From assembly GCA_024236015.1 (NCBI GenBank), contig JACKLK010000008.1, positions 62,001 to 126,000 on the forward strand: a stretch of DNA of 64,000 bases, read 5' to 3'. This stretch comes from Rhodoferax sp. (lineage in GTDB: Bacteria > Pseudomonadota > Gammaproteobacteria > Burkholderiales > Burkholderiaceae_C). The notes beneath the pieces were generated by a model. The model made no database searches, was not told the DNA's origin, and saw only the letters and a list, made by a program, of their open reading frames with translations. A program made the translations under genes and the position numbers. This document shows, piece by piece, positions 35,116 to 43,875 of the stretch (position 1 is the stretch's first letter; each line of letters starts with the position of its first letter).

Positions 35116-36705
35116 ATGAAGCCGGGTCTTTCGCTACGCGTCTCCCAGCACCTGGCGTTGACGCCACAGCTGCAGCAGTCGATCCGGCTGTTGCAGCTCT
35201 CGACGCTGGAGCTGAGTCAGGAAATCGGCCAGATGCTGGACGACAACCCCTTCCTCGAGGTGTCGGAGGAAAGCAGTGAACGCGAGGAGTTCGGCCTGGA
35301 CCAGGGCGATGCGCCGGTCGCGCCGGCCGAGCGCGAGGCCGAAATGGGCGCCAGCGTGGCGCAGGACTATGTCTCGGTGCCCGATGCGCCGTCCAATGAC
35401 GATTCCGTCACGCCGCTGACCGCCGAGGATGGCCAGAGCTGGGACGGGGACGGCACGCAGGAGATCGCGGCCGACGACGGCGAATGGGGCGGCGACGCCA
35501 AGGCCCACGGCAACAACCTCGACTCCGACGGCGACGTGGACGCCGGCGAACTTGCCCGCACGCACGAGACGCTGCAGGCCCACCTGCATGCGCAGGCGCT
35601 GGCGACCCGCCTGGGCGACGAAGACCGGGTTGCGCTGCGTTTCCTGATCGAGTCGCTCAATGAAGACGGCTACCTCGAGGACTCGCTGGAGGAGCTGGCG
35701 GCCAGCCTGTCGCCGGCCGACGACGAGGAACTGGAGCAACTGCAGCACCATTTCCGCATTGCGCTGATCACCTTGAAGGGGTTCGATCCGGTCGGGGTCG
35801 GCGCCAGCGACCTGGGCGAATGCCTGCGCCTGCAGGTACAGGCCCTGCAGCGCGCGTTGCCGGCCGACGATGCGCAACAGGAGCCGCTGGCCGTGGCGAT
35901 GCGGATCTGCTCGCAGCCGATGGACCTGCTGGCGCGGCGCGACGTGCGCAAGTTGTCGCAGCTGTGTGGCGCCAGCGACGCCGCCATCCGCGACGCCATG
36001 GTGCTGATCGCCCGGCTCGAACCCAAGCCGGGCCGGCGTTTCGTCAACGTCGAGCGCAACATCATCGTGCCCGACGTGCTGGTGGTGCAGGTGGGCAGCG
36101 GTGCGAATGTGCGGTTCCGGGCCCGCATCAACCCGCAGGTGATGCCGCGGCTGCGGGTGCACGACATCTATGCGAATGCCTTGCGCCAGCACCGGGGAAG
36201 CGGCAGCGATGCCTCCAACTATGCGGCGCTGCAACAGCGCCTGCAGGAAGCGCGCTGGTTCATCAAGAACATCCAGCAGCGGTTCGACACCATCCTGCGG
36301 GTGAGCACGGCCATCGTCGAGCGCCAGAAGAATTTCTTCCTGCACGGGGTGCTGGCCATGCGCCCGCTGGTGCTGCGCGAGATCGCCGACGAACTCGGCC
36401 TGCACGAGTCGACCATCAGCCGGGTCACCACGGCCAAATACATGGCCACCCCGCTCGGGACGTTCGAGCTGAAATATTTCTTCGGTTCGGCGCTGGGCAC
36501 GGAGTCGGGCGGCAATGCATCGAGCACCGCGGTGCGTGCGCTGATCAAGCAGTTCATCGATGCCGAGTCGCCGAAGAAGCCGCTGAGCGACAACCAGCTC
36601 TCCGAGATGCTCAAGGAGCAGGGCATCGCCTGCGCCCGTCGCACCGTCGCCAAGTACCGCGAGGGACTGCGCATCGCGCCGGCCAATCTGCGGCGCGCAT
36701 TGTGA
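35116..36705 (+). CDS. rpoN: RNA polymerase sigma-54 factor
   Basis: Sigma factor for promoters with GG-N10-GC elements that need an enhancer-binding ATPase. 529 aa. Region I is the Gln/Leu-rich N terminus (SQHLALTPQLQQSIRLLQLS). Region II is a long acidic linker (about 50-160, many D/E). The core-binding part follows, then the helix-turn-helix LHESTISRVTTAKYMATPLG, and the RpoN box ARRTVAKYRE near the C terminus. ATG 35116 touches the lptB stop, which is the usual betaproteobacterial order. The typical followers (hpf, ptsN, hprK) are not here. Confidence 0.97.
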   Translation: MKPGLSLRVSQHLALTPQLQQSIRLLQLSTLELSQEIGQMLDDNPFLEVSEESSEREEFGLDQGDAPVAPAEREAEMGASVAQDYVSVPDAPSNDDSVTPLTAEDGQSWDGDGTQEIAADDGEWGGDAKAHGNNLDSDGDVDAGELARTHETLQAHLHAQALATRLGDEDRVALRFLIESLNEDGYLEDSLEELAASLSPADDEELEQLQHHFRIALITLKGFDPVGVGASDLGECLRLQVQALQRALPADDAQQEPLAVAMRICSQPMDLLARRDVRKLSQLCGASDAAIRDAMVLIARLEPKPGRRFVNVERNIIVPDVLVVQVGSGANVRFRARINPQVMPRLRVHDIYANALRQHRGSGSDASNYAALQQRLQEARWFIKNIQQRFDTILRVSTAIVERQKNFFLHGVLAMRPLVLREIADELGLHESTISRVTTAKYMATPLGTFELKYFFGSALGTESGGNASSTAVRALIKQFIDAESPKKPLSDNQLSEMLKEQGIACARRTVAKYREGLRIAPANLRRAL

Positions 36706-36742
36706 CCGCCCGCCTGCGGCGCACCACCAGACCCGCATCGCC

Positions 36743-38056
36743 GTGAACCAGCTCCAGTTGTTCCTTCCTTGCGCCGCCGGCGTCGAGGACTATCTCGCCG
36801 CCGAGGTGGCGCGCATCACCGGCCAGGACCTGGCGCAGGTGCACAAGTGGCGCGCCGGTGTGCTGCTGCAGGCCTCGTGGCGCGACGCCATGCTGCTGAA
36901 CCTGCACAGCCGGCTGGCGCAACGGGTGCTGGTGCAGTTGCACCACGCGATGTACCGCAACGAGCAGGACCTGTATCGCATCGCCGGCGACGTCGCCTGG
37001 GAGATCTGGTTCACGCCGCGCGAGTCGATGAAGGTCGAGGTCACGGCCCAGCACAGTCCGCTGACCAGCCTGAACTTCGCCGCGCTCAAGATCAAGGACG
37101 CGGTCTGCGACCGCTTCCGCGCGCGCTGCGGCGGCGTGCGCCCCGACGTCGACACCCGCTGGCCGGACATCCGCATCTACACCCATCTCACGACCGATAC
37201 CGTCTCGCTGTACATCGACACCTCGGGCGAGGCCTTGTTCAAGCGCGGCTGGCGCGAGGACAAGGGCGACGCACCGCTGAAGGAGACCCTGGCCGCGGCC
37301 ATGCTCGCCGCCAGCGGCTGGAGCGACACCCCGCACCTGCCGCTGTACGACCCCTGTTGCGGCAGCGGCACGATCGCCATCGAGGCGGCGCAGATGGCCT
37401 GCAACATCGCGCCGGGCGCGTTGCGCCGGTTTGCGTTCGAGAAGATGCTGCCGTTCCAGCCCCATGTGTGGGATGCGATGCGCGAGAGCGCGCGCCAGGC
37501 GCAGCGCATGCCGGCCCCGGGTGCGCCGCCGACCATCTTCGGCAGCGATGTCTCGCACCGCATGGTCGACTTCGCGCAGCGCAATGCGCGGCGTGCCGGC
37601 GTGGCCGAGGCCATCGAGTTCCGCGGAGGCGACGCCTTGCAGCGCATGCCGCCCTGCGAAGCGCCCGCGGTGATGATGATCAACCCGCCGTATGGCGAGC
37701 GGATCACCACCGCCGGTTTTGCCGGCGCCCACGCGCAGCGCCACGCCGGCCGCGACCCGCGCGAGGCCTGGGACGAGGCCGCGCCGGCGCCCGCGCGCGG
37801 CCCGCGCGAACAGGCCCATACCGAGGATGGCGGCGACTTCTTCGTTCAACTGGCCGCGCACTGGAAGAAACATTTTGCCGGCTGGACCGTCTGGATGCTG
37901 ACGCCGGACCTGAAATTGCCCGGCACCATGCGCCTGAAGGCCGGCCGGCGGGTGCCGATGTGGAACGGTCCGATCGAATGCCGCATGTTCCGTTTCGACA
38001 TGGTGCAGGGCTCGGCCCGTTCGGGCAGGGCAGCCGAGCCTGCGGCCGGCGCATGA
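36743..38056 (+). CDS. THUMP-domain class I SAM-dependent rRNA methyltransferase (RlmL/RlmK-like, N-terminal type)
   Basis: 437-aa protein equal to the N-terminal half of E. coli RlmL, which makes m2G in 23S rRNA. An N-terminal ferredoxin-like/THUMP region (1-160) binds RNA. The Rossmann methyltransferase has motif I DPCCGSGTIAIEAA and motif IV INPPYGERI, the NPPY of N-methylating enzymes. A low-complexity insert (about 330-365) follows motif IV. GTG 36743 is used. The C-terminal RlmK half of E. coli RlmL is lacking, which is common outside gammaproteobacteria. The PIN gene starts inside its last codon (38053). Confidence 0.88.
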   Translation: MNQLQLFLPCAAGVEDYLAAEVARITGQDLAQVHKWRAGVLLQASWRDAMLLNLHSRLAQRVLVQLHHAMYRNEQDLYRIAGDVAWEIWFTPRESMKVEVTAQHSPLTSLNFAALKIKDAVCDRFRARCGGVRPDVDTRWPDIRIYTHLTTDTVSLYIDTSGEALFKRGWREDKGDAPLKETLAAAMLAASGWSDTPHLPLYDPCCGSGTIAIEAAQMACNIAPGALRRFAFEKMLPFQPHVWDAMRESARQAQRMPAPGAPPTIFGSDVSHRMVDFAQRNARRAGVAEAIEFRGGDALQRMPPCEAPAVMMINPPYGERITTAGFAGAHAQRHAGRDPREAWDEAAPAPARGPREQAHTEDGGDFFVQLAAHWKKHFAGWTVWMLTPDLKLPGTMRLKAGRRVPMWNGPIECRMFRFDMVQGSARSGRAAEPAAGA

Positions 38057-38496
38057 CCGCCGGCGCGCCACCCGCGCCGGTGGTCGTGATCGACACCAAC
38101 ATCGTGCTGGACCTGCTGCTGTTCGCCGACGTGTCGACGGCCGAATTGCAGGCCGCGCTGCGGTCGGGCGAATGCACCTGGCTGGCGACCGCCGCGATGC
38201 GCGAGGAGTTGCGGCGGGTGCTGGCCTATCCGGCGCTGGTGGCGCCGATGGCGGCGCGCGGGTGCAAGGCCGATGTGGTGCTGGCGGGTTTCGACCGGGC
38301 CAGCACGGTGTGTCCGGTGCCGCCCGCCTGCCCGGTCCGCTGCAGCGATCCCGACGACCAGGGCTTCATCGACCTGGCGGTGGCGCACCGGGCGATGCTG
38401 CTGAGCAAGGACAAGGCCGTATTGCGGCTGCGCCGCCGGCTGGCGCCGCTGGCGGTGCCGGTGCAGGCGCGGTTCAGCCCGTCGCGCCCAGCGTGA
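38053..38496 (+). CDS. PIN domain protein (COG1569-type putative toxin)
   Basis: 147-aa PIN-fold ribonuclease-like protein. Acidic residues of a PIN active site are visible: D14 in VIDTNIVLD, E52 in MREELRRV, and Asp residues in CSDPDDQGFIDLA. Proteins of this group are often annotated as toxin of a toxin-antitoxin pair, but no small antitoxin gene is next to it. Instead it overlaps the rRNA methyltransferase by 4 bp, suggesting a housekeeping RNA role. Its 3' end overlaps the convergent gene by 23 bp (38474-38496). Confidence 0.82.
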   Translation: MTAGAPPAPVVVIDTNIVLDLLLFADVSTAELQAALRSGECTWLATAAMREELRRVLAYPALVAPMAARGCKADVVLAGFDRASTVCPVPPACPVRCSDPDDQGFIDLAVAHRAMLLSKDKAVLRLRRRLAPLAVPVQARFSPSRPA

Positions 38497-40144
38497 AACT
38501 CTCGGCCCGCGCCTGCGGCCACGACTGGCGGTAGATCAGCGGCAGGCCCGACAGGTCGGACTGCAGCAAGGCGCCGTCATGCATCTGGGCCAGCACGCCC
38601 TGCGCCAGTGACCGGACCGTGCCGTCGGACATGCGGCGCACGATATGGTGGGCGGTCAGTCCGCTCGGATGCGCCAGCCCCGCGGCCTGCACCATCTCCT
38701 GGAGCGCGTGCATCGTCATGGCGTGGTAGTTGAACACCCGCCGCGCCTTGTCGCCGACGACCAGCGACTTCTGGCGCAACGGGTCCTGCGTGGTCACGCC
38801 GGTGGGGCAGTTGCCGGTATGACAGGTCTGCGCCTGCACGCAGCCCAGCGCGAACATGAAGCCGCGTGCGCTGTTGCACCAGTCCGCGCCCAGCGCCATC
38901 ATGCGCGCGATGTCGAATGCGCTGATCACCTTGCCCGCGCAGCCGATGCGGATGCGCTCGCGCAGTCCGGTGCCGCGCAAGGTGTTGTGCACCAGTTGCA
39001 GGCCCTCCTGCAGCGGCGAGCCGACATGGTTGGTGAACTCGACCGGCGCCGCGCCGGTGCCGCCTTCGGCGCCGTCGACCACGATGAAGTCCGGCGTGAT
39101 GCCGGTCTGCAGCATGGCCTTGACGATGGCGAACCATTCCCAGGGATGGCCGATGCACAGCTTGAACCCGGTGGGCTTGCCGCCCGAGAGCGTACGCAGC
39201 TGCGCGATGAACTCCAGCAGCCCGATCGGCGTCGAGAACACCTGGTGGGCCGACGGCGAAATGCAATCGACCCCCACCGGGATGCCGCGTGCGGCGGCGA
39301 TCTCCGGCGTGACCTTGGGGCCTGGCAACACGCCGCCATGGCCCGGCTTGGCCCCCTGGCTGAGCTTGAGCTCGATCATCTTGACCTGCGGATCGGCCGC
39401 GTTGGCCGCGAACCGGTCCGCGTTGAAGCTGCCATCGTCGTTGCGGCAGCCGAAATAGCCGGAGCCGATCTCCCAGATCAGGTCGCCGCCATGGCGGCGG
39501 TGATGGACCGAGATCGACCCCTCACCGGTGTCGTGCGCGAACCCGCCCATCTGCGCGCCGGCGTTCAGCGCCAGGATGGCGTTGGCGCTGAGCGAGCCGA
39601 AGCTCATCGCCGAGATGTTGAACACGCTGGCATGGTAGGGCTGCCGGCATTGTCCGGAGCCGGCGTCGCGGCCGGCGGCCTGTTCCGGCGTGCCGCCGAT
39701 CCAGACCCGGAAATCCGGCGATGCGATCGTGGTGGGCGCCATCGCATGGTTGATCCATTCGTAACCTTCGGCGCGCACGTCGAGCAGGGTGCCGAACGGG
39801 CGCTTGTCCGACTCGCCCTTGGCCCGCTGGTACACCAGCGAGCGCTGGGCGCGCGAGAACGGCGTGGCCTCGTTGTCGCTTTCCAGGAAATACTGGCGCA
39901 ACTCCGGCCGCACGAATTCGAGCATGTAGCGGATGTGGCCGATGACGGGATAGTTGCGCAGGATGGAGCGCTTCGACTGGGCCATGTCGTAGATGCCCAG
40001 CGCGACCAACGGCAGCAGCAGCACCAGCATCACGCCACCGGCGCCCCGCAGCGGCAAGGTGGCCAGACTGAGCAGCAACGCCAGCACGCACAGGCCGAAG
40101 ACGGTGTAGCGGACCGGGAAGATGTCGTTGAGCTTGTGCAGCAT
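38474..40144 (-). CDS. FMN-binding glutamate-synthase-family membrane protein
   Basis: 556-aa protein: two membrane helices at the N terminus (about 13-32 and 36-55), then a glutamate-synthase-type FMN barrel. The [3Fe-4S] motif C-x5-C-x4-C is intact in LGCVQAQTCHTGNCPTG; FMN and 2-oxoglutarate binding regions include SAMSFGSLSANAILALN and VVDGAEGGTGAAP. There is no glutaminase domain, so it is not a complete GOGAT; the family's real substrate is not established. The ATG at 40144 has no clear ribosome site. Alone on its strand before a LysR gene. Confidence 0.88.
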   Translation of the reverse strand: MLHKLNDIFPVRYTVFGLCVLALLLSLATLPLRGAGGVMLVLLLPLVALGIYDMAQSKRSILRNYPVIGHIRYMLEFVRPELRQYFLESDNEATPFSRAQRSLVYQRAKGESDKRPFGTLLDVRAEGYEWINHAMAPTTIASPDFRVWIGGTPEQAAGRDAGSGQCRQPYHASVFNISAMSFGSLSANAILALNAGAQMGGFAHDTGEGSISVHHRRHGGDLIWEIGSGYFGCRNDDGSFNADRFAANAADPQVKMIELKLSQGAKPGHGGVLPGPKVTPEIAAARGIPVGVDCISPSAHQVFSTPIGLLEFIAQLRTLSGGKPTGFKLCIGHPWEWFAIVKAMLQTGITPDFIVVDGAEGGTGAAPVEFTNHVGSPLQEGLQLVHNTLRGTGLRERIRIGCAGKVISAFDIARMMALGADWCNSARGFMFALGCVQAQTCHTGNCPTGVTTQDPLRQKSLVVGDKARRVFNYHAMTMHALQEMVQAAGLAHPSGLTAHHIVRRMSDGTVRSLAQGVLAQMHDGALLQSDLSGLPLIYRQSWPQARAESFTLGATG

Positions 40145-40266
40145 GGTGGAGGCGGGCGTGTCGGCGCGTGGATGTGGAAGAGGGCTGGCAGGCGTTTATC
40201 TTCGCATGCCGGGTGCGGCGATCGGCGGATGCGGTCTCGCGGCGTACCGCCGGGGGCGGCGCGGAT

Positions 40267-41151
40267 TCACAAGGCCGCGGGGATCGCGGCGGCCAGGTGG
40301 TCGAACACCGCCCGTATGCGCGCGCTGGTGCGGATTTCCCGGTGCACGGCCAGCCACATCGGAATGGCCGGGATCTTGAGCCGGGGCAGGATGGCCACGA
40401 TCGCATCGTCGGTGCGCGCCACGTAGTCGGAGACGAAACCGATGCCGATGCCCGCGCGCACCGCCTCCCAGTACGCGATCAGGTCGTCGGTGCGCAACAC
40501 GAACTGCTCGGGACCGACGGGATGGCCCATGGCGGCGAAGCCCCGGATGATGGCGTCGTCACGGTCGTTCCCGATCAGTGCATGGTCGAGCAGGTCGCGC
40601 GGGTGTTGCGGGGTCCCGTGGCGGCTCAGGTAGTCGCGGTGCGCATAGACACCCAGCGTCACCTTGCCGATGCGCCGGGCCACCAGCGTCGCCTGGTCGG
40701 GCTGCACCATGCGCAGTGCGATGTCCGCCTCGCGGCGCAGCAGGTTGCTCACGCCGTTGCTCACCACCAGCTCGACCTGGATGTCGGGTTGCGCGACGCG
40801 CATGCGGGCCAGGATCGGCGGCAGCAGCAGGCAGGCCACCGGCTGGCTGGCTGCCAGCCGCACCGTTCCGCGGATGCGGCTCTGCGACTGCGACACCGTG
40901 CGCGCGAGTTGCAGCGCACCGGACTCCATCTGGCGCGCCGCGTCCGCCAGGCGCAGCGCCGTGTCCGTCGGCAACAGCCCGCGGCCGGTGCGCTCGAACA
41001 GGTCCACACCCAGTTGCGCCTCGAGTTCGGCAATATGGCGTCCGATGGTCGGTTGGCTGGTGCCCAGCATCCGGGATGCGCCCAGCAGGCTGCCACAGTC
41101 GAGCGCGGCGAGAAACGAGCGCGCGAGGCTCCAGTCGAAATCGTGTTTCAT
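40267..41151 (-). CDS. LysR family transcriptional regulator
   Basis: 294-aa LysR-type regulator with winged helix DWSLARSFLAALDCGSLLGA and IAELEAQLGVDLFERTGRGL, then the effector domain. ATG 41151 starts the conserved part. It is divergent from the hydratase/FAD-oxidoreductase pair with a 178-bp gap containing both promoters (TAACAT, a -10-like box, at 41268). It is the likely regulator of that pair. The 122 bp between its stop and the glutamate-synthase-like gene hold nothing recognisable. Confidence 0.88.
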   Translation of the reverse strand: MKHDFDWSLARSFLAALDCGSLLGASRMLGTSQPTIGRHIAELEAQLGVDLFERTGRGLLPTDTALRLADAARQMESGALQLARTVSQSQSRIRGTVRLAASQPVACLLLPPILARMRVAQPDIQVELVVSNGVSNLLRREADIALRMVQPDQATLVARRIGKVTLGVYAHRDYLSRHGTPQHPRDLLDHALIGNDRDDAIIRGFAAMGHPVGPEQFVLRTDDLIAYWEAVRAGIGIGFVSDYVARTDDAIVAILPRLKIPAIPMWLAVHREIRTSARIRAVFDHLAAAIPAAL

Positions 41152-41329
41152 CGCGCCGGCCCGGGGCCGGGTTCGTGCCGCATGTCGCATCCTTCCCGTG
41201 CATGGTATGCCGGGATTGTGGTGGAGCGGACCGGTTCGCACAACGGTGCCCGCCGGCGCTTGTTCGGTAACATGGGCATGTCGGTCGGCCGCTCGGGGCC
41301 GACCCTGAAGGCCGGACACCGGGAATGCC

Positions 41330-42127
41330 ATGACCCCTGCGGAACTGCTCGCCCACTACGACAACGGACAACCCTGGAGTCCGACGCCCGCTGGCGCGGC
41401 GACACCGGACGTCGCGCAGGCCTACCAGGAGGCGCTGGCCGTGCGCCGCAGGCGGCTCGATCGCGGCGAATTGCCGCAGGGTTTCAAGATCGGTTTCACG
41501 AACCGCGGCATCTGGCAGCGCTACAACGTGTTCGCGCCGATCTGGGGCACGGTCTGGAACACCACGCTGGTGTTCTGCGAAGGCGAGGGAGAGGTCGCGC
41601 TCGAGCACGTGTGCCAGCCGCGCATCGAGCCGGAGACGGTGTTCGGCATGCGGGCGCGGCCCGAACCCGACGCGACACTGGACGACCTGTTCGATGCGAT
41701 CGAATGGATGGCGCCGGGCTTCGAGATCGTGCAGTCGCACCTGCCCGACTGGAAGTTCGCCGCACCCGATGCGATCCGCGACGGCGCCCTGCACGCACGG
41801 CTGCTGGTCGGACGGCGCATCGCGGTGCGCGACGTGGCCGGTGACGCGACGGAGCTCGACGCCGTGCTGGCGCGCACCGGCGTCGTGTTGCACCGTGACG
41901 GCCACGAGGTCGAACGCGGCGTGGGCGCCAACGTGCTGGACAGCCCGTTGCGTGCGCTGCACCATTTCCTGGCCGAGTTGCGCCGTTGTCCGGACGCGCC
42001 CGACCTGCTGCCGGCCGACGTGGTCACCACCGGCACCTGGACAGACGCCTGGCCGGTGGCGGTCGGCCAGACCTGGCGCGCCGATTTCGATCAGCCGCTC
42101 ACGCCGCTGCAGGTCCGGTTCCGCTGA
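41330..42127 (+). CDS. 2-keto-4-pentenoate hydratase family protein (FAH superfamily)
   Basis: 265-aa enzyme related to MhpD-type hydratases and decarboxylases that act on 2-hydroxy-dienoates late in aromatic meta-cleavage. The GFKIGFTNRGIW segment and the acidic metal site with RIEPETVFGM (two Glu ligands) and EWMAPGFEIVQSHLPDWK (further Glu) are visible. ATG 41330 is the first Met of the family. It is paired with a FAD oxidoreductase and a divergent LysR. No ring-cleavage dioxygenase is nearby, so the pathway is unknown. Confidence 0.85.
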   Translation: MTPAELLAHYDNGQPWSPTPAGAATPDVAQAYQEALAVRRRRLDRGELPQGFKIGFTNRGIWQRYNVFAPIWGTVWNTTLVFCEGEGEVALEHVCQPRIEPETVFGMRARPEPDATLDDLFDAIEWMAPGFEIVQSHLPDWKFAAPDAIRDGALHARLLVGRRIAVRDVAGDATELDAVLARTGVVLHRDGHEVERGVGANVLDSPLRALHHFLAELRRCPDAPDLLPADVVTTGTWTDAWPVAVGQTWRADFDQPLTPLQVRFR

Positions 42128-42162
42128 ACCGGACGGCGCCGCCACGGGACGGGAGCGACCCC

Positions 42163-43338
42163 ATGCCGCGATTCGATGTGGTCATCGTTGGCGGCGCAGC
42201 GGTGGGCAGCGCCGCCGCCTGCTTCCTGTCGCTGCACACCGGGTTCCGGGGTTCGGTGCTGGTGCTCGAGCCGGACCCGACCTACACCTGGTGCGCGACC
42301 ACCCGGTCCCTGGCCTCGGTCCGGCACCAGTTCTCGACGCCGGGCAACATCCGCATGTCGCAGTTCGCGACCGAGTTCATCCGCCACATCGGCGAGCACC
42401 TGGCGGTGGACGGCGAGACGCCGGACGTCGGTTTCCGCGAGGCCGGCTACCTGTTCCTGGCCGGCCCGCAGGGGCTGGCGACGCTGCAGTCCAACCATGC
42501 CGTGCAGCGCGATTGCGGCGTCGACGCGGCCCTGCTCGCGCCCGACGCGCTGGCACGGCGGTTCCCCTGGATGCGGGTCGACGACCTGGCCGGCGCCAGC
42601 CTGGGGCTGTCGGGCGAGGGCTGGCTCGACGCGCACAGCCTGATGCAGGCGTTCCGGCGCAAGGCACAGGCCCAAGGCGTGGTCTACCGCGTGGCGCGGG
42701 CCGCGGCGCTGCTGCGCAGCGGCCACACGGTGACGGCGGTGCAACTGGAGGATGGTGCCACGGTGTCTTGTGGCACCGTCATCAACGCCGCCGGCACCGG
42801 CGCCGCCGCGCTGGCCCGATCGGCCGGCATCGTGTTGCCGGTGCAGTCGCGCAAGCGCTGCGTGTTCCCGTTCCACAGTCCCGAGCCGGCGCCGCGTTGC
42901 CCGCTGGTGATCGATACGAACGGTGTCTATTTCCGGCCCGAAGGCACGGGTTTCCTGTGTGGCGTGGCCTTGCCCGAAGACCAGGACCCGGAGTGTTTCG
43001 ATTTCGAGGTCCAGCATGCGTTGTTCGAATCCGTGTTGTGGCCGGCGCTGGCGCACCGGGTGCCGGGTTTCGAGGCCGCGCGGGTCGGCAAGGCCTGGGC
43101 CGGGCATTACGACGTCAACACGCTGGACCACAACCTGATCCTGGGTGCCCATCCGGATGTGGACAACCTGTTGTTCGCCAACGGCTTCAGCGGCCATGGC
43201 CTGCAGCAGTCGCCGGCGGTTGGCCGTGCACTGGCCGAGCTGGTCGTGGCCGGCCGGTTCGAGACGCTGGACCTGTCGGTGTTCGGTTGGCAGCGGGTGC
43301 TGGAGGGTCGGCCGATGCGCGAGATCAACGTCGTGTGA
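42163..43338 (+). CDS. FAD-dependent oxidoreductase (DAO family)
   Basis: 391-aa flavoprotein of the D-amino-acid-oxidase/sarcosine-oxidase fold. The N-terminal dinucleotide-binding motif is VVIVGGAAVGSAAACFLS, and the C-terminal FAD-binding block is NLLFANGFSGHGLQQSPAVG. It oxidises an amine or amino acid, probably using O2 or a quinone. GGGAG lies 12 bases before ATG 42163. It follows the hydratase gene by 35 bp. The SVRHQFSTPGNIRMS segment is typical of the FOXRED1/dimethylglycine-dehydrogenase-like subgroup. Confidence 0.87.
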   Translation: MPRFDVVIVGGAAVGSAAACFLSLHTGFRGSVLVLEPDPTYTWCATTRSLASVRHQFSTPGNIRMSQFATEFIRHIGEHLAVDGETPDVGFREAGYLFLAGPQGLATLQSNHAVQRDCGVDAALLAPDALARRFPWMRVDDLAGASLGLSGEGWLDAHSLMQAFRRKAQAQGVVYRVARAAALLRSGHTVTAVQLEDGATVSCGTVINAAGTGAAALARSAGIVLPVQSRKRCVFPFHSPEPAPRCPLVIDTNGVYFRPEGTGFLCGVALPEDQDPECFDFEVQHALFESVLWPALAHRVPGFEAARVGKAWAGHYDVNTLDHNLILGAHPDVDNLLFANGFSGHGLQQSPAVGRALAELVVAGRFETLDLSVFGWQRVLEGRPMREINVV

Positions 43339-43340
43339 GT

Positions 43341-43455
43341 GTGGCCCCCACGGTCGCGCACTGCGTGTCGCTCCCTGCCCCCCAAGGGGGCCGTGTTCCC
43401 CTTGGGGCGGCCCGGCGGGGAACGTGGCCCCCACGGTCGTGCGTGGCGTGTCGCT
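43341..43455. repeat. GC-rich interspersed repeat with hairpin between convergent genes
   Basis: Two 32-bp direct repeats (43341-43372 and 43424-43455, four mismatches) starting GTGGCCCCCACGGTCG flank a strong hairpin: CCCCAAGGGG at 43380-43389 pairs with CCCCTTGGGG at 43398-43407 around an 8-base loop. It fills the gap between two convergent genes and probably acts as a bidirectional terminator. A related hairpin motif is found after trpG. Confidence 0.7.
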
Positions 43456-43875
43456 TCAGCCCTGCCAGACGCCGTAGCCGGCTTCGCGCAGTGCGATGCC
43501 GAGTTCGACCTCCATGTCGCGTGCGGCCTCGTAGGGCATGGGGTTGTACATCGCGTACAGGCCGGGCAGCAGGCGCAGGCCGAAGCGCTGCACATAGCTG
43601 TTGGACTGGATGCCGGCCTTGTGCTTGTCGAAGCGCACATCCGGATCGAGGCCGGTCATGCCGACATAGACGAAGGGTTTGCCCAGCTGGTAATCCGGGT
43701 TGGCCCGGCGAAAACGTGCGATGTTCCAGACCGCGTCGTCGAGCTCGACCACGTAGACATGGTGGTGCTGCCTGCGCGGCGCGCGCCTCTTCGGGGCCGT
43801 CGTCTTCGGCGACGGCGTCGTGGCACGGCGTCGTCCGGCCGCCACGCGGGGCCGGCCGGCGTCGCCCGTGGTCAT
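43456..43875 (-). CDS. Small GIY-YIG-nuclease-like protein
   Basis: 139-aa protein. The first 35 residues are basic, Thr/Pro/Arg-rich and probably disordered. The body has VYVVELDD...GKPFVYVGMTGLDPDVRFDKHKAG, which resembles the GIY-YIG fold (YVVEL as the first strand, FVYVGMTG as YIG-type motif, then R and H residues). I cannot confirm a complete catalytic set. Its ATG overlaps the pncC stop by 4 bp (43872-43875), so it is the last gene of the pgpA-pncC operon. Confidence 0.65.
   Translation of the reverse strand: MTTGDAGRPRVAAGRRRATTPSPKTTAPKRRAPRRQHHHVYVVELDDAVWNIARFRRANPDYQLGKPFVYVGMTGLDPDVRFDKHKAGIQSNSYVQRFGLRLLPGLYAMYNPMPYEAARDMEVELGIALREAGYGVWQG

Noticed and set aside
38053..38496. 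PIN gene as half of a toxin-antitoxin module
   Set aside because: No antitoxin-sized gene flanks it on the same strand; the neighbour is a methyltransferase.
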